DNA of 64,000 nt from contig CM068551.1 of the NCBI GenBank assembly GCA_035048495.1, positions 18,230,248 through 18,294,247 of the forward strand. The letters run 5' to 3'. The notes under the pieces were generated by a model that saw nothing but the letters and a program-made list of their open reading frames with translations, ran no database searches and was not told the DNA's origin. Origin of the DNA: Euptelea pleiosperma (lineage: Eukaryota > Streptophyta > Magnoliopsida > Ranunculales > Eupteleaceae). Position 1 is the first letter of the stretch; every line of letters starts with the position of its first letter. The position numbers and the translations under genes are program-made. Of this stretch, positions 1-10,687 are shown piece after piece.

Positions 1-56
1 ATGCCAATGCTTACAGCAAAATACAAACCTAAGCTCTAATGTAGGGAGTACCAATC

Positions 57-815
57 TTATATATCCAGATGAACAAAGCCCGCTAATCTAGGAGGGACGT
101 TGTCTTTGATTTCCATATATGATCTATCTTGAAAGCCTTTCATCACCATGTAATTAGCTGCTGCATTTGACTCCCTATAAATGTGCTTGATAGAGAATTC
201 AAACTCTTTAAGAACATCCATAACTTTCTACCACCAATATTTTAAGTATCACGGAATAGAGACCGAATTGGTGATCCAAGCAACCACTAAGTTCGAATCT
301 AACTGAATATTAACTTTATGGTAAGCAACCATCTTATATTGCTTCAACCCATCAAGAATAGCTCTCAACTCGACTAAGTTAGAATGACAAGTCACAAGGA
401 TCTTACTAGCAAAGTCTCTTATCACACCTCCACCACTAGCCAACTTTTCATTTGAAGATGCGCCATCCACATTCAGAGCAACTTCATCAACATTAGGTTT
501 ATTCCCAAATACGATTTTAACCCTTTTTATAACGACTCTGTACTCCCTTAAATTGAACTTCTCAAGAATCGGCTTAAGATGAGTCTCATTAGACTTTGTA
601 GGAGAAGCAATGCAATTAACGTCTATGATCCAATGGCAAACCTTGTTCCTAATAAAGAGAATAATATTACTCTTCCCCTTGTATTTGCGTTTATTCCTTT
701 CCAACCAAATCTCCCAAAGAATAACCAGATGGGTGATCATAAATAGCATACCCACTTGAGATTTTCTGGACGTAATGGAGAACCACTCCTCAAAAGGGGA
801 CCAATCCCCATGCAA
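57..815 (-). pseudogene. LINE RNase H domain (RVT_3 type), C-terminal end
   Basis: The frame reads NVDGASS, then GGGVIRD, then LVELRAI and QLDSNLVV, the standard run of plant LINE RNase H motifs with catalytic D (in NVDGA), E (in LVELRAI) and D (in LDSNLVV). After a break near 250 the reading can be resumed by eye through NAAANYMVMKGFQ and VPPRLAGFVHLDI to a TAA at 57-59, which matches the usual LINE tail. It is part of the LINE spanning 57-3,240. Confidence 0.85.
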
Positions 816-819
816 CTAT

Positions 820-1185
820 CAACATTAATACCAAAAATAAGCTTGAAAGGCTCCCAAACAGCTTTGGCTAGATCACTATAGACAAACAGGTGCAAAAGAT
901 TTTCAATTTTAGGAAAGGAACAACAATAGCATCTGGAAGCCATATTTATAAAATTTGCTAGGAGCATCGAGTCAACTGGAATGACAACTTGGACAAACTT
1001 CTACAAAAAAATTCCAATCTTAGCACTTCCTTATGCCACACACATTTGGCTAAGGACCAAATCGAGTTATAAGATCTAAACTGGCTAAAAGCGGAGTTGA
1101 TGGAAAAAACGACCATTGCTAGTATGAAGCCAAACTCGCTTTTCTTCCTCATATTCCGTAGAAAAAAGACTGCCTTCCTATACAT
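820..1185 (-). pseudogene. LINE zinc-binding RVT domain remnant
   Basis: The minus-strand frame holds CYCCSF, then ENLLHLF and AKAVWEPF. This resembles the C-x2-C ... HLF..C ... VW pattern found between reverse transcriptase and RNase H in plant LINEs; the second Cys pair is damaged. Frameshifts separate it from both neighbouring blocks. Confidence 0.7.
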
Positions 1186-1336
1186 TCTTCATATCTTCCT
1201 CATTGTCATGACTCAAAGGTCTGCTAAAACGATCTTTTCAATGGCGTCTATAGGAGTAGCATTTTATCCAGAATGTCCTCAACATTGAAATTATCAGCAA
1301 TAGGACCCTTACCTGACCAGTTTTCGAACCAAAAGT

Positions 1337-3060
1337 TCACCCCTTCCTCTTTAATAAACAAGTAGAATTTCGACATAAGAATTCTAAGGTCTTCAACGAC
1401 TCCCTCCAAATCCGATAGCCACCTGACTTAATCTCATCCAGCATAGCTAAAACCATGGCTCCTGAAATATTTATCATGATGTATTGTCCCCACAAAGAAT
1501 TAATTTGGTAAATCTTCCACATCCTTTTCATCAAGAAACATTCCATCACCTCAAATAAGTCTCTGCTTCCGAGCCCACATTCGTTAAAAGGTTTACAAAC
1601 TTTACTCCAAGCAACCCATTTATTCTTAGTGCGCCATTCATGTTCTCCCCACAAAAATTAGAAAAATACTTTTCTAGTCTCACCAAAAGCAATTTGAGAA
1701 TCGAGGTCGCAGACAAGAGATAGATAGGCATACTCGAAACGGTATGGCGAAGAAGAACAAGCTTACCTCCTTGAGACAAAAAATGATTCTTCCATCTGGC
1801 CACTGTATTCTGCACTTTATTCAGGAGCTCATTAAGGTACGCAACTTTTAGCTTCCCTTCATATATGGGGACACTTAAATAAGTGAATGGAAGCTTCTTA
1901 TAATTGAACTTGGTCTATTTTCTGACAATCTCCACTCTACCGTAGACGTCTTGGAGTGCATGGCGAACGAACTCTTGTTCTCATTCATCTGTTGGCGAGA
2001 ACATCTGCATTAGTAATTAAGGAACCTCATACAACCTTTGGTAGACATTTTCCTCTCATTTAAAAAAATACCAAATCATCAGCATACATTAAAGTGGTAA
2101 TAGATTTGCAATTTCTCGGAGTGTGATAAAAGCCGATACTGCCATTAATAAACTAATTCTTCAAACCCCTACTAAGAACCTCCGAATACAGAAGGAAAAG
2201 GTACGGGGATAAAGATCTTATTGTCTGAGACCTCTAATGCATTTAAAATGGCATGTTACTACTGATGTAATTAGAGTTGAGATCGATTCACTGAACTCCA
2301 AACCCAATCCTCTTTAAAACTTCAACGAGAGAAGGCCACTCAACACATTCATAAGTTTTGGCCATATCAATTTTCAACACCAAATTACCCCTAAAGACTT
2401 TTTTGCCAACACAATGCACCAATTGTTGAGGAAGGCCTACATTCTCGGTAATTAACCTATTTTTTTTACAAAAACTCCTTGCTCAAAAGATATGGGCTTG
2501 CACAACATATTACTAAGTCTAATAGTTATTATTTTAGAAAAATATTATTGATAACAGTACACAAACTAATAGGCCTAAAATCAGCAAAGTGTTGAGGATT
2601 CGCTTTTTTAGGAATTAAGAAAATGAAGTTACTAGTGAAGGAAGCAGAGAGCATTTTACTTTTGAAAAATTCAACGGTTGCCCGATAAACATCAGCACCC
2701 ACAATCCTCCAACAAGACTGATAGAAAGAAGCAAAAAAACTATTCGGGCCTCGGGCACTGTCTTGTGGGATGCTAAAAATAGTTGCTCTCTTCTTCACAA
2801 CTAGGTAGGACTATCAAAACATTGTTATCATCCTCCTTGACCTTATGAGAAATATTTTTTGGATTTTCCTCATCCAGATTGTAACCTTCCGTCTGAAGCA
2901 AGGCGTTAAAATACTCCACCGCCCCTTTGTGCATAACACTCTGATCTTCAGCCCATGTCCATATTGAAGAAATAGGCCTTTAATCAGCCCATATGCCCTT
3001 TTCTCCTTAGTAGTAGCATGAAAAAAAAACCCGTATTGGAATTCCCTTCTTAGAGCCATT
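1337..3060 (-). pseudogene. LINE reverse transcriptase remnant
   Basis: The N-terminal block (2,529-2,798) reads IPQDSARGPNSFFASFYQ, FLIPKK and FRPISLC, which are textbook LINE RT motifs. The C-terminal block (1,337-1,815) reads FLSQGGKLVLL, SSMPIYLLS and then, in another frame, ECGLGSRDL and MKRMW. The catalytic YADD region between them (about 1,900-2,500) is badly decayed. Not functional. Confidence 0.88.
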
Positions 3061-3261
3061 TGATTCTAGACTTCTGTTTCCAAAAAAATTCTTCATGTAT
3101 GAGAGTTTGTCTGTACATGGCTTGAACCTTCTTCCATTCAACCCAATCCCCAGTAGATCAATTCGTAATCTTTCTTTGTTCCAAGGTGAGAACCTTATCC
3201 TCAAATAGATGCAAATTATTATGGATATTCCCAAACGACTGCTTGTCTTTAATGGCGTCTA

Positions 3262-3430
3262 ATGTATTTTTTATTTTTATTTTTATCTTTTTAAGATTAC
3301 AAGGCTTTTAAGAATAAAAGAGGAACATTACACCATAATCTATCCACTCATTTGTTTCTTGACCATTTAGCTAAATTGTGGGCCACTGAGTTAGATGGTA
3401 TAGTAGAAAAGGAAACCTTGACCTCCTACG
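3262..3430 (-). mobile_element. LINE 3' end, 5'-truncated
   Basis: Read on the minus strand, this short piece gives a LINE RNase H C-terminus (SFSTIPSNSVAHNLAKW, then a run resembling VPPLFLKAL) followed by an A-rich tail (plus strand: TTTTTATTTTTATTTTTA). It is separate from the larger LINE at 57-3,240 because it repeats the C-terminal part. The target duplication was not resolved. Confidence 0.6.
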
Positions 3431-4620
3431 GCATGGAAGGATATACTTACATAGACTCTGAATACATTGAAGCCAAAATTTATTAGCAGACCAATGGCAA
3501 AGGTGCTACCTGGCTACTAGGGGCAACAACTACCATGCAATGGGTCACACGACCAGTGACAAACTACACTTTCCCATACAGCTTATATGCCATGAGTAAT
3601 TGTATAATTCGAATCTTCTTTTAGGTTCTAATCTATACCTTATTATGTGTAGATGCTTCAATATGCGCGTGCTTACGTGGATGTCACGTGAGAAATCTAT
3701 AACCACGTAAAATACCTAAAAGTAGGGTAACAATGTATAGTCAACACTTAGGTGACATAAGATTAGAGGTCGAGAGATAAGTTCGCAAGACACGATCTTG
3801 ACATTGTAAGCAGCCACGGAGGCACCACGTCGATTTCATCTCTTTATCAATATAAGACATCGACATGACATCATGACGTCAACGCATAAACATGTCTTGG
3901 AGACTAACATATTGAGAGAGAATACTACACGAATGAGTAACCAACACCCGTGACCAATCCATATGGTCATAGGTGCTATGTCACTTCCATATGAGACGAG
4001 GGTATTTTAGTTATTTCGCCTCTTAAACTCGGGTCTATAAATACCCTCATAGAGAAAGGAAGGAATACACTTTTCTTGTGACCAAATACCCTCATAAAGA
4101 TATGAATATGCAATTTATAGTTATTTACATGATTTTTAGCATGTTCTTGAATATTATTGATGGAAACATTGAACATTTGTCTATTTTCTCACATGATTTA
4201 TTATTTGATTAGGATTAGGATTAGGATTTAGCTTTTAGAGCGCAACACTTGCAAACGCCTTGTACAATTTGGTGAGCATGTCAAGATTTTACAGCATTGA
4301 CCGGCTCTGTTCACCAATTCTATAGTGACCTCAAGATCCTTCTGAGTGTAGCCATAATCAAATGTTAACATTTATGAGAAAATATTTGTATGGGTTGGGG
4401 AGGGGAGAGTTGTTGGGGGAGACCAATGGGTATGAGAGAGTCACTTACCTAGTGTTTGCAGCCAAAAACCTAGTGTTTGCGGCTACTTTTTGGCTGCAAA
4501 CATTAGACCATTAGACTCAGGGGAGTGTAGTCTCCAGGTGAGCTGTGTAGTGTTTCGTATCAGCAAACTGCCTTTATTCCTCGTCGAACCACTTGGAGCA
4601 TATTGATATTTTCTGGAGAA
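3431..4620. other. No gene seen; unclassified sequence
   Basis: Apart from a short GATTAG triple repeat near 4,207 and AT-rich stretches, nothing coding or structural is recognisable. Short open frames here show no family motifs. Confidence 0.5.
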
Positions 4621-4625
4621 TTTTT

Positions 4626-4796
4626 TTGAAGTGGCGAGATTTTTAAAACGACGATCATATGCCCAATGACCGTGTACCACATATACCTGGGTTTAGACTT
4701 TGGTTTTAAAATTAAAAAAAATAAACTTTTTAAAAAGTAACCATGGGCATATGTGGCATGCGATCATTGGCGCATGATCGCCCCTTCAAATTTTTT
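4626..4796. repeat. Foldback MITE (GAAGCGGCG family)
   Basis: The left arm starts GAAGTGGCGAGATTTTT and runs through GATCATATGCCCAATGA. The right arm is its reverse complement with scattered changes, ending ...GATCGCCCCTTCAAA. The arms fold into a near-perfect hairpin. Relatives lie at 5,518-5,670, 13,150-13,260 and 19,520-19,640. Confidence 0.7.
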
Positions 4797-4959
4797 TTGA
4801 TTTTCTGTGTTCTCTTGCAAGGATGGTAAGGAAAATATTATGAGCTGACAAGGTAAGGATTGTAATTTTCTTTCCATAGTTTTTGAAATGAATTTTGAAT
4901 CATTCTTTGAATAGCGGCTTTTCCCATTACCACTGTTCGATTTTGATTAGGATGGATCA

Positions 4960-5260
4960 GAACTTGGGCCCACTGACAGCATGGATGTTCATGAGGTTTG
5001 AAACATCAATGACCGTACGGATATTTGAAACATCAATGAGTGGACTTACAGACCAAAAATCAGCCAGATTGGTGGTTTCTAACCATTGGATTTATATCTT
5101 TTTCATGGGTTGATTTTCAACCATGGGATTCAAAAATTATTTTTGGTATTGAGATTCAATCGGACTGATTTTTGGTATGCAGATCCACCTAGGGACGTTT
5201 CAAACATTCGTAAGGTCATTGATCTCTAAGAGCTAGTGTGCCACATGGCACTATTAAGTG
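4960..5260. repeat. Foldback MITE (AAAATCAGCCTGATT family)
   Basis: Arms contain ACCAAAAATCAGCC...GATTGGTG and the reverse complement ...GACTGATTTTTGGTATGC, with outer parts (GACCGTACGGATATTTGAAAC / GTTTCAAACATTCGTAAGGTC) also complementary. The same family recurs at about 20,085, 24,195, 26,040, 40,568, 41,335 and 42,735. Confidence 0.7.
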
Positions 5261-5517
5261 CGGTTGGATTGTCCAACATGATCTTCATTTGGGCCCCACC
5301 ACTAAGTGTAAGAATTGGATGTAAGAAATGGGATGAACTCCCACAATCGGATATAGAGATTTATACAGTTTATGTAGCTATGAGATACCTAATTTTCCAG
5401 GATAAACCCAATCAATAAAATCAATGGAAGAATTCAAAATTCAAAATACAATCTGGTTATTGGAATTAGTAACCGAACAGGGCGTGGTTTGACCGAGTCT
5501 TCAGCGGCGGGATATTT

Positions 5518-5670
5518 GAAGCGGCTTTCATGTGCCCATGATCGCGAGCCACACATACCCATTTTTACTTTTTAAAAGTCTTTTAAATCTAAAGTCTCTA
5601 AACCATAGGTATATGTGGCATGTGATTGTTGCGTGCACGCATGTCGCTGCTTCAAAAATTCCGCTGCCTC
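5518..5670. repeat. Foldback MITE (GAAGCGGC family), second copy
   Basis: Begins GAAGCGGCTTTCATGTGCCC and ends with the complementary ...GTCGCTGCTTCAAAAATTCC. It is related to the element at 4,626-4,796 and lies directly upstream of the exportin-2-like fragment. Confidence 0.65.
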
Positions 5671-5689
5671 AAAATATTCCTCGTAAGGG

Positions 5690-5995
5690 ATGGAGAGACT
5701 ATAGAGCATCTCAATGCTTCCTTCAAACCCTATCATCAAACCCATAACCCCGTTGATGTGCTGACTGCTGAGGTCTACCATGCTCAATTTCAGTCTTGCT
5801 ATTCTCTCCCGCATTCGCTAAGCCCTCCGTAGAGACGATTAGATCCACTAAGCCACCACTACTGTTAACTTCAAGAACCATCACAAGTTCGGGTGAGCTC
5901 CTTTGTTCTCATCAGCATCAAGAGCTTAATTCATCATTTCATCTCAGGTTGTATTTGCACTTTCTTTTATCTTATTTTCAGACCGGAAAATTTTA
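5690..5995 (+). pseudogene. Exportin-2 (CAS/XPO2)-like exon fragment, copy 1
   Basis: Reading across frames gives ASQCFLQTLSSNP, then a damaged A-E-A-Y-L-A-Q-V run, then NFQSCY/SLAIL-like and TVNFKNH-like pieces. Better copies at 13,345 and 43,180 show the same order (SQCFLQ.LS.NPEPRR, VADRPNFSLAILRLI, TVNFKNHLRFRW). That order matches the N-terminus of exportin-2, the importin-alpha re-exporter of the importin-beta family. The known protein has this segment within its first about 70 residues. Stops and frameshifts make it non-coding. The downstream sequence (to about 6,150) is shared by the other copies and may be the old first intron. Confidence 0.6.
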
Positions 5996-6690
5996 ATGCA
6001 ACTATTCCAAGCTTATAATGAAGTTTCTCCTCCGTTGATGCTAGCTCCCCTGTAAAATGGATTAAATGTTAGCGAGGACAAAAACCAGGTCCCAGTCTCA
6101 GGAAAAATATTAGGAAGAAATTCGAGCAAAATATCTGCATATCACATGGAAAGTTGTAACAAGAGGAATGAAAGCAAGCAATGCAATGCTCACACAGTTA
6201 CCATGCCATTTGAATGGAAAAGGAAGCACACGACCCACCCCCAAGACGGGTCACAAAAAGGGGGTCCCCTAAGCCAGGTTCGTCTCAGACTCTCAATACA
6301 AATTGATGCCTAAGGCGAAAACTCTATATAAGGCCTTTTTTATATATATAATATATTAATATATATGGTATTAATTTAAAAAAAATTAAACTCTATATAA
6401 TTGAAAATCTTGATATAAAAATTATTCTTGATAATAAAAAAACTACGAATAAAATTTAGATGTAGATGACTTCTGTTGCAGTCGATGCAGAGGACTCTCG
6501 TGGTCCTACATAGATCATTTTTTGGGCCCAAATCGTTTAATACACAGACTAAAAATCAGCTTGATTAATGATTTCTAACTATTGGATTTACTATCAAAAA
6601 AGCATCCAACGGCTAGAATCATATTTTAAAAAGTACTAAAATCTATGACTAGAGATAATCAGTCAGGTTGATTTTTGGTTTGTATATGCA

Positions 6691-7575
6691 CAGGGCCGTC
6701 TCGATGCAAGTTGTGGCCTAAGGCGAAAACTCCTTATGAGGCCTTTTAATATTTAATTTATTAATATAGGATCGGGATCGGGATCGGGGGACAGCCATTT
6801 GACGGACCCACTTAGAAGATGAATCGAAGGCTGATTTTTGGTGAGGATCATCTCTATGGTGAGGAGATCATCCTCACAAAAATTCAAATTATTTCGATAT
6901 TCGTAAACTGGTATAGAAGTTGAATAATTATGGACCGTTTATTTTTACCGTATAACTTGAAAACCACATTTGATGGGGTTAGAAATTTTAAAATGGGCTG
7001 ATTTGAAGATCATCCTCACCAAAAATCAGCCTTTGATTCATCTTCTATGTGGGTCCGCCAAAATGGTTGTCCACCGATCCTGACCCATTAATATATGGTA
7101 TTAATAAAAAATTTAACTCTATACAGTAGAAAAGCTTATGTTACAACTCTTCGTAATAATTAAAAAGCTATTGAAATTTTTTTAGATAAACAGGACTTCC
7201 ATTGAGTCCATGCAGATGACTCTCGGGGTCCTACATAGGTCATTTTTTTTCGCCTAATGACTATGTGGATGTTCAACCCACATATTGGTGGATAAACACA
7301 CTAAAAATCAGCTTGATTTATGATTTCTAGCCATTGGATTTACTACTCAAAAGCATGCTTGAATCCAATGGCTAGAATCAAATCCTACAAGGTACTAAAA
7401 TCTATGGCTAGAGACGACCAATCAGGTTAATTTTTGGTTTGTATGTCCAACAAGGGGTGGGCTAAACATCCATGCGGTTAGTGGACTGGGGCCTTCGCTC
7501 ACCTGGGCTGGGGGCCTTCTCTCACATGGGGCCTAAGGCGACCGCCTTACTTGCCTTATGGTTGAGCCGGCCCTG
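6691..7575. mobile_element. Inner hAT-type MITE (CAGGGCCG family)
   Basis: Ends are CAGGGCCGTCTC and GAGCCGGCCCTG. The flanking 8-bp duplication TATATGCA is perfect (6,683-6,690 and 7,576-7,583). It interrupts the arm of a foldback repeat, whose sequence resumes after the duplication. It carries two further insertions: a Mutator-like MITE (6,769-7,086) and a foldback (about 7,240-7,480). Partial relatives occur at 13,989, about 31,070 and 44,060. Confidence 0.85.
6769..7086. mobile_element. Mutator-like foldback MITE
   Basis: The arms start GGATCGGG... and end ...GATCCTGACCC and are complementary for about 80 bases (GAAGATGAATC, GGCTGATTTTTGGTGAGGAT). A perfect 9-bp duplication ATTAATATA flanks it (6,760-6,768 and 7,087-7,095), the size made by Mutator-like transposases. 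The uninterrupted version of the host sequence is seen near 6,330-6,370. Confidence 0.85.
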
Positions 7576-7849
7576 TATATGCAATAAGGGGTGGGCTAAA
7601 AGTCCATGTCGTTAGTTAGTGGGACCTAGGCTGGGGGCCTTAGGCGACCGCCTTAATGGCCTTAAGGTAGAGGCGGCCCTTCCCTAAGCCCGACCCAAAT
7701 TTAAAATAATAGCTGTAATATTAATAAAGTAAAAAAAAATCTCAAGTGGCAATCGTGCAATGAGAGTGATTTTAAAGAATAGAAAAACTATGAATTAATT
7801 TTCAAATATTAGTGTAAGAAGTCAAAAGAAGTTCAAAACCAAGCCCACT

Positions 7850-8290
7850 TACCTGACTTGTAGTTGCTACGAACGTTCAACATTTAGTTTCCTCCAATAT
7901 TTCAACTGTAAGGCAGAAAAAAGCTCTTGTCTACCATAGGAACTAAGGATAGAGGGTGAGATCTCATGCCGCGCCCAAAGGAAGCCGTAGGGGCCCACGA
8001 GTGTGTAGTCGATCACTGTTAGAACCAAGGGTCATGGATCGACTCGCAGAACAGGCCAGCAGGTACGATGTTGATCTTGGTAACAAGACTAAAGTTTGTC
8101 CCTTCTTGACAAGATATCTTTTCAAAAGGAAAGACAACTTTAGACCCAGATACTGATTTGATAGTTGAGGAACTAATGGGAGGTGCCCTGTTGCCCTCTA
8201 ATTTTACAGGGAAATGGTAATTTGAGGACTTCGTCCTTGAAAAGGAGATCACACATGCATGCATGCATGACATGCATTAGAGCAGTATAT
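7850..8290 (-). pseudogene. Pectinesterase-derived repeat, 5' part only (copy 5)
   Basis: This holds the promoter-like and first-exon-like part of the repeat described at 36,110-37,385: a CATGCATG cluster, a TATAAAATTAG-type box read on minus, a short frame MSSSTIKSVSGSKVVF, and a CAG|GTAAGT-type donor near 7,850. The catalytic pectinesterase exons are missing. Assignment rests on similarity to the longer copies. Confidence 0.5.
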
Positions 8291-8412
8291 GTGGTGTGTG
8301 ATTTGTCATACAAGATTTGCTGGTCAACAACAAAAAAACACGTTAAATGAGGGAGAAATAAGTTAGGTAGGTCAGCATTAAAATATGATATATTGAGAGT
8401 ACATTAAAAATA

Positions 8413-8796
8413 GAGTCGGTCTACGGCTACACCCATTTCTTACATCCAGTTCTTACACTCAGTGGTGGAGCCCACATGGAGATCATGTTAGACAATCCAA
8501 CGGCACAATGAGCTTTTCACACTATTGTCACCTTCCTCACAGAAAATCAGGTCATTTGAACATTCCTAGCCTCATTAAAAATAGACCTTAATTCAAAAAA
8601 TCCAAACGATCCACTTAAACCATTATTTTGGATCACTTTTTTCTATGGTTAGGAGTTTCAAAATGAACTGATTTTTGGTGATGAAGATCATCATGGCAAG
8701 AAAAACTCAATGTGTGATTGGATTCTCCAACATGATCTCCATGTGGGCTCCACCACCGGATGTAAGAAATGGGTGTAGCTCTAGACGGATCGACTC
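8413..8796. mobile_element. Mutator-like foldback MITE (GAGTCGGTCT family)
   Basis: Arms GAGTCGGTCTACGGCTACAC and their complement ...GTGTAGCTCTAGACGGATCGACTC pair over most of their length. The flanks carry a perfect 9-bp duplication TTAAAAATA (8,404-8,412 and 8,797-8,805). Half-copies of the family flank many of the other repeats here (8,840-8,922, 12,960, 19,325, 37,465, 45,020). Confidence 0.85.
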
Positions 8797-8922
8797 TTAA
8801 AAATATATAAAAAGATGATATATTAATAATTAGAAATATATTAAAAATGAGTCTGTCCAGAGCTACGCCAGTTCTTACACCCGTTGGTAGGCTCACATTG
8901 AGATCATGTTGGACAATCCAAC

Positions 8923-9002
8923 CAAGGTTTAAAAGGCCATTATAACGTTATAACGGACTGGCGGCGTTGCTGTTTTTTACATTATAACGGATTGTAATGC
9001 AC
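8923..9002. mobile_element. hAT-type MITE fragment (ATAACGG family)
   Basis: It starts CAAGGTTTAAAAGG after AATCCAAC, the same insertion site as the complete copies at 37,533 and 45,099, and contains CCATTATAACGTTATAACGG. The right part is lost; the sequence switches to a GGGTGTAGCTCTAGAGG foldback arm. Confidence 0.65.
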
Positions 9003-9004
9003 AG

Positions 9005-9597
9005 GGTGTAGCTCTAGAGGGATTGTCTTTTTTTTTCATGAGGTTAGGAATATAAAAATTGTGCTGGTTGGATTGTCCAACATTATCTCTACGTGGGCTC
9101 TACCACCGGGTGTAAGAATTGGATGTAAGAAATGGGTGTAGCTCTAGAGGGACTCATTGGGTATTACTGAAAAGAGTCTATCTAGAGTTACACCCTATTC
9201 TTACATCCAATGGTAGGGCCACAGAGATCGAGACCATGTTGGACAATCTAACCACAGAACTGTCCTTGTGATTGTGACGATGATTGTCATCATAACAAAA
9301 TTATGTAATACTGATGCCAAACGAAGTCCGGTGTGGGCTTCACTATTGGGCTTATAATCAAAGAGCCCTTTACTTCTAATTTTTTTTTTTTTTTACTTTT
9401 ATGTGACACTGGTGCCAAACGAAGTCCATAGGGGTACAACTTGGGCAGGTGGGGGTTAACCCAAGTCCAATATGAGATTCAGACTACTTAACCCTAGCCT
9501 AGCCCAGCCAGAGGTTGGGCCTAAGGTTCTCAAACCGAGTTCAACCCATCGGATCAGATCGGGTTACTCATGTGTGTGTGTGAGAGAGAGAGAGAGC
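9005..9597. other. Repeat fragments and (GT)n(GA)n tract; no gene
   Basis: Half-arms of the GAGTC foldback family (9,010-9,260), a T-rich tract near 9,380, GGGTTAACCCAAG-type sequence and a GT/GA microsatellite at about 9,571-9,597. No coding signal. Confidence 0.5.
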
Positions 9598-9965
9598 ATT
9601 GTTGTAGTGTCTAACGATATTGGACACAAAAAGTGTCCTTAGCAAACCGGTTTTCCCTTCTTTTTTAATGTTATTTTCAAAAAAACTAGTCTCTAGGTAG
9701 CCTGGAACTCTCACTCATAGTTGGACAATTTAAGTGTCCAACGACCGTTGACCCTATAACAACCCTTTTATCAAGGATAATTGTAGTGTCTAACCTTCAC
9801 CAACAAAGTTGTGACATGTGTACCTAAGAAAGCCGGTTTGCCCTTTTCTTTTGCATGTTTTGTTTTTAAAAAATGGGATACATTCCCCCAAGTAACCTGG
9901 AACTCTCATACACAGTTGGATGTTTTCAGTGTCCAACTATAGGTGACTTTAGCAACTCATTTATT
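9598..9965. repeat. Unclassified dispersed repeat, two tandem units
   Basis: Two related units of about 185 bases follow each other. Each has GTAGTGTCTAAC near the start, AAACCGGTTTTCCC or AAGCCGGTTTGCCC, AGGTAGCCTGGAACTCTC and TGTCCAACGACC or TGTCCAACTATA. Single units recur at 16,857-17,050 and 46,548-46,745. No ends or target duplication could be fixed. Confidence 0.6.
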
Positions 9966-10084
9966 AATAATCATTAGCATCACCGTGTCGTTCCGCTAGT
10001 TTGTTATAACTGTCAAATCTTACTCCTTTATCATAGATAAAATCATAAAACCATTCCCAATTCCTCACAACCTGTTACATTCCG

Positions 10085-10275
10085 GGTTGGGATCCACGGA
10101 CCTAAATTTTTGGACATAAGTTTTCACTGAAAATCTCGTCTGTGGATCCCAAGAATCTAATGGTTGTTGATATTGGTGAGCGGACATTCACTTTTGCCAA
10201 AGCAAACCACTGTTGGATTCTTGGAATCCACGCGTGAGAGCCTCAGTGAAAATGTCCAAAAATTTAGGTCCTGGG
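10085..10275. repeat. Foldback repeat
   Basis: GGACCTAAATTTTTGGACAT at the left is complementary to ATGTCCAAAAATTTAGGTCC-like sequence at the right; inner parts (CAAGAATCTAATGGTTG / GTTGGATTCTTGG) also pair. The interior resembles the foldback at 13,796-13,988. Confidence 0.6.
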
Positions 10276-10528
10276 GAAGGGGGAGTTGGCCCACCCTCAA
10301 CTTTACAAGTTTAGTAGGAAATTTTTCTTGTTTTTGAAAGTACCCTGTAGCGCACCTTGGAAAAGTGCCCTTTTGACCACCTTGGAACAAAATGTGTATA
10401 TTTTTGCCCACCCTTGAACAAAATATAACCGTCCAAATTAGATGGATGGATTTGATCTCGACCACTATTTATCTTATAAAGCAGAATAAGATAATAGATA
10501 AGACAACTTCCCTATTTTGTTATATAGA

Positions 10529-10687
10529 CTAGTGGGTGACCCGTGCCTATGGCACTCCCGACAAAGCATTTGCCAAAATCAGGTGTTAATGGCCGAGATT
10601 CACCGTCCAGTCGGGGGATAAGATCTCAGCCCTTCTTTATTGAAGCCTATAAGAGGGGGAGACAACTGAGCTCCCTTTATATATAGA
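10529..10687 (-). mobile_element. Mini-Helitron-like element (159 bp)
   Basis: On the minus strand it begins A|TCTATATATAAAGGG and ends CCACTAG|T. Just before the end lies a GTGCC...GGCAC hairpin. A TC start, a hairpin 10-12 bases before a CTAG end and insertion between A and T fit Helitrons. The next minus-strand sequence (from 10,528) again starts TCTATATAACAAAATAGG, so two units sit head to tail. Confidence 0.65.

Larger units (their letters stand above)
57..3240 (-). mobile_element. Degenerate LINE (L1-like) retrotransposon, ORF2 part
   Basis: On the minus strand, from high to low coordinates, pieces of a plant LINE ORF2 appear in the expected order: the linker before reverse transcriptase (GFFFHA-type motif, about 3,000-3,060), the N-terminal reverse transcriptase block (2,529-2,798), the C-terminal RT/thumb block (1,337-1,815), a zinc-finger-like block (about 820-1,185) and an RNase H domain ending in TAA at 57-59. 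Frames change many times and internal stops are frequent, so it cannot be translated. The 5' end (ORF1, endonuclease) is not recognisable above 3,240. It is an old, 5'-truncated copy. The order of domains makes the class assignment firm; the exact subfamily is open. Confidence 0.88.
6275..7681. mobile_element. Outer hAT-type MITE with nested insertions
   Basis: It begins CAGGTTCGTCTC and ends GAGGCGGCCCTT (imperfect terminal inverted repeats) and is flanked by a perfect 8-bp duplication CCCTAAGC at 6,267-6,274 and 7,682-7,689. An 8-bp duplication and CA-G start are typical of hAT elements. No transposase is present. Inside lies a foldback repeat (about 6,540-7,620), itself split by a second element of the same family (6,691-7,575). 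Confidence 0.75.

Noticed and set aside
4200..4225. Interstitial telomere-like repeat (GATTAG three times)
   Set aside because: The plant telomere unit is TTTAGGG; three hexamers of GATTAG are not telomeric.
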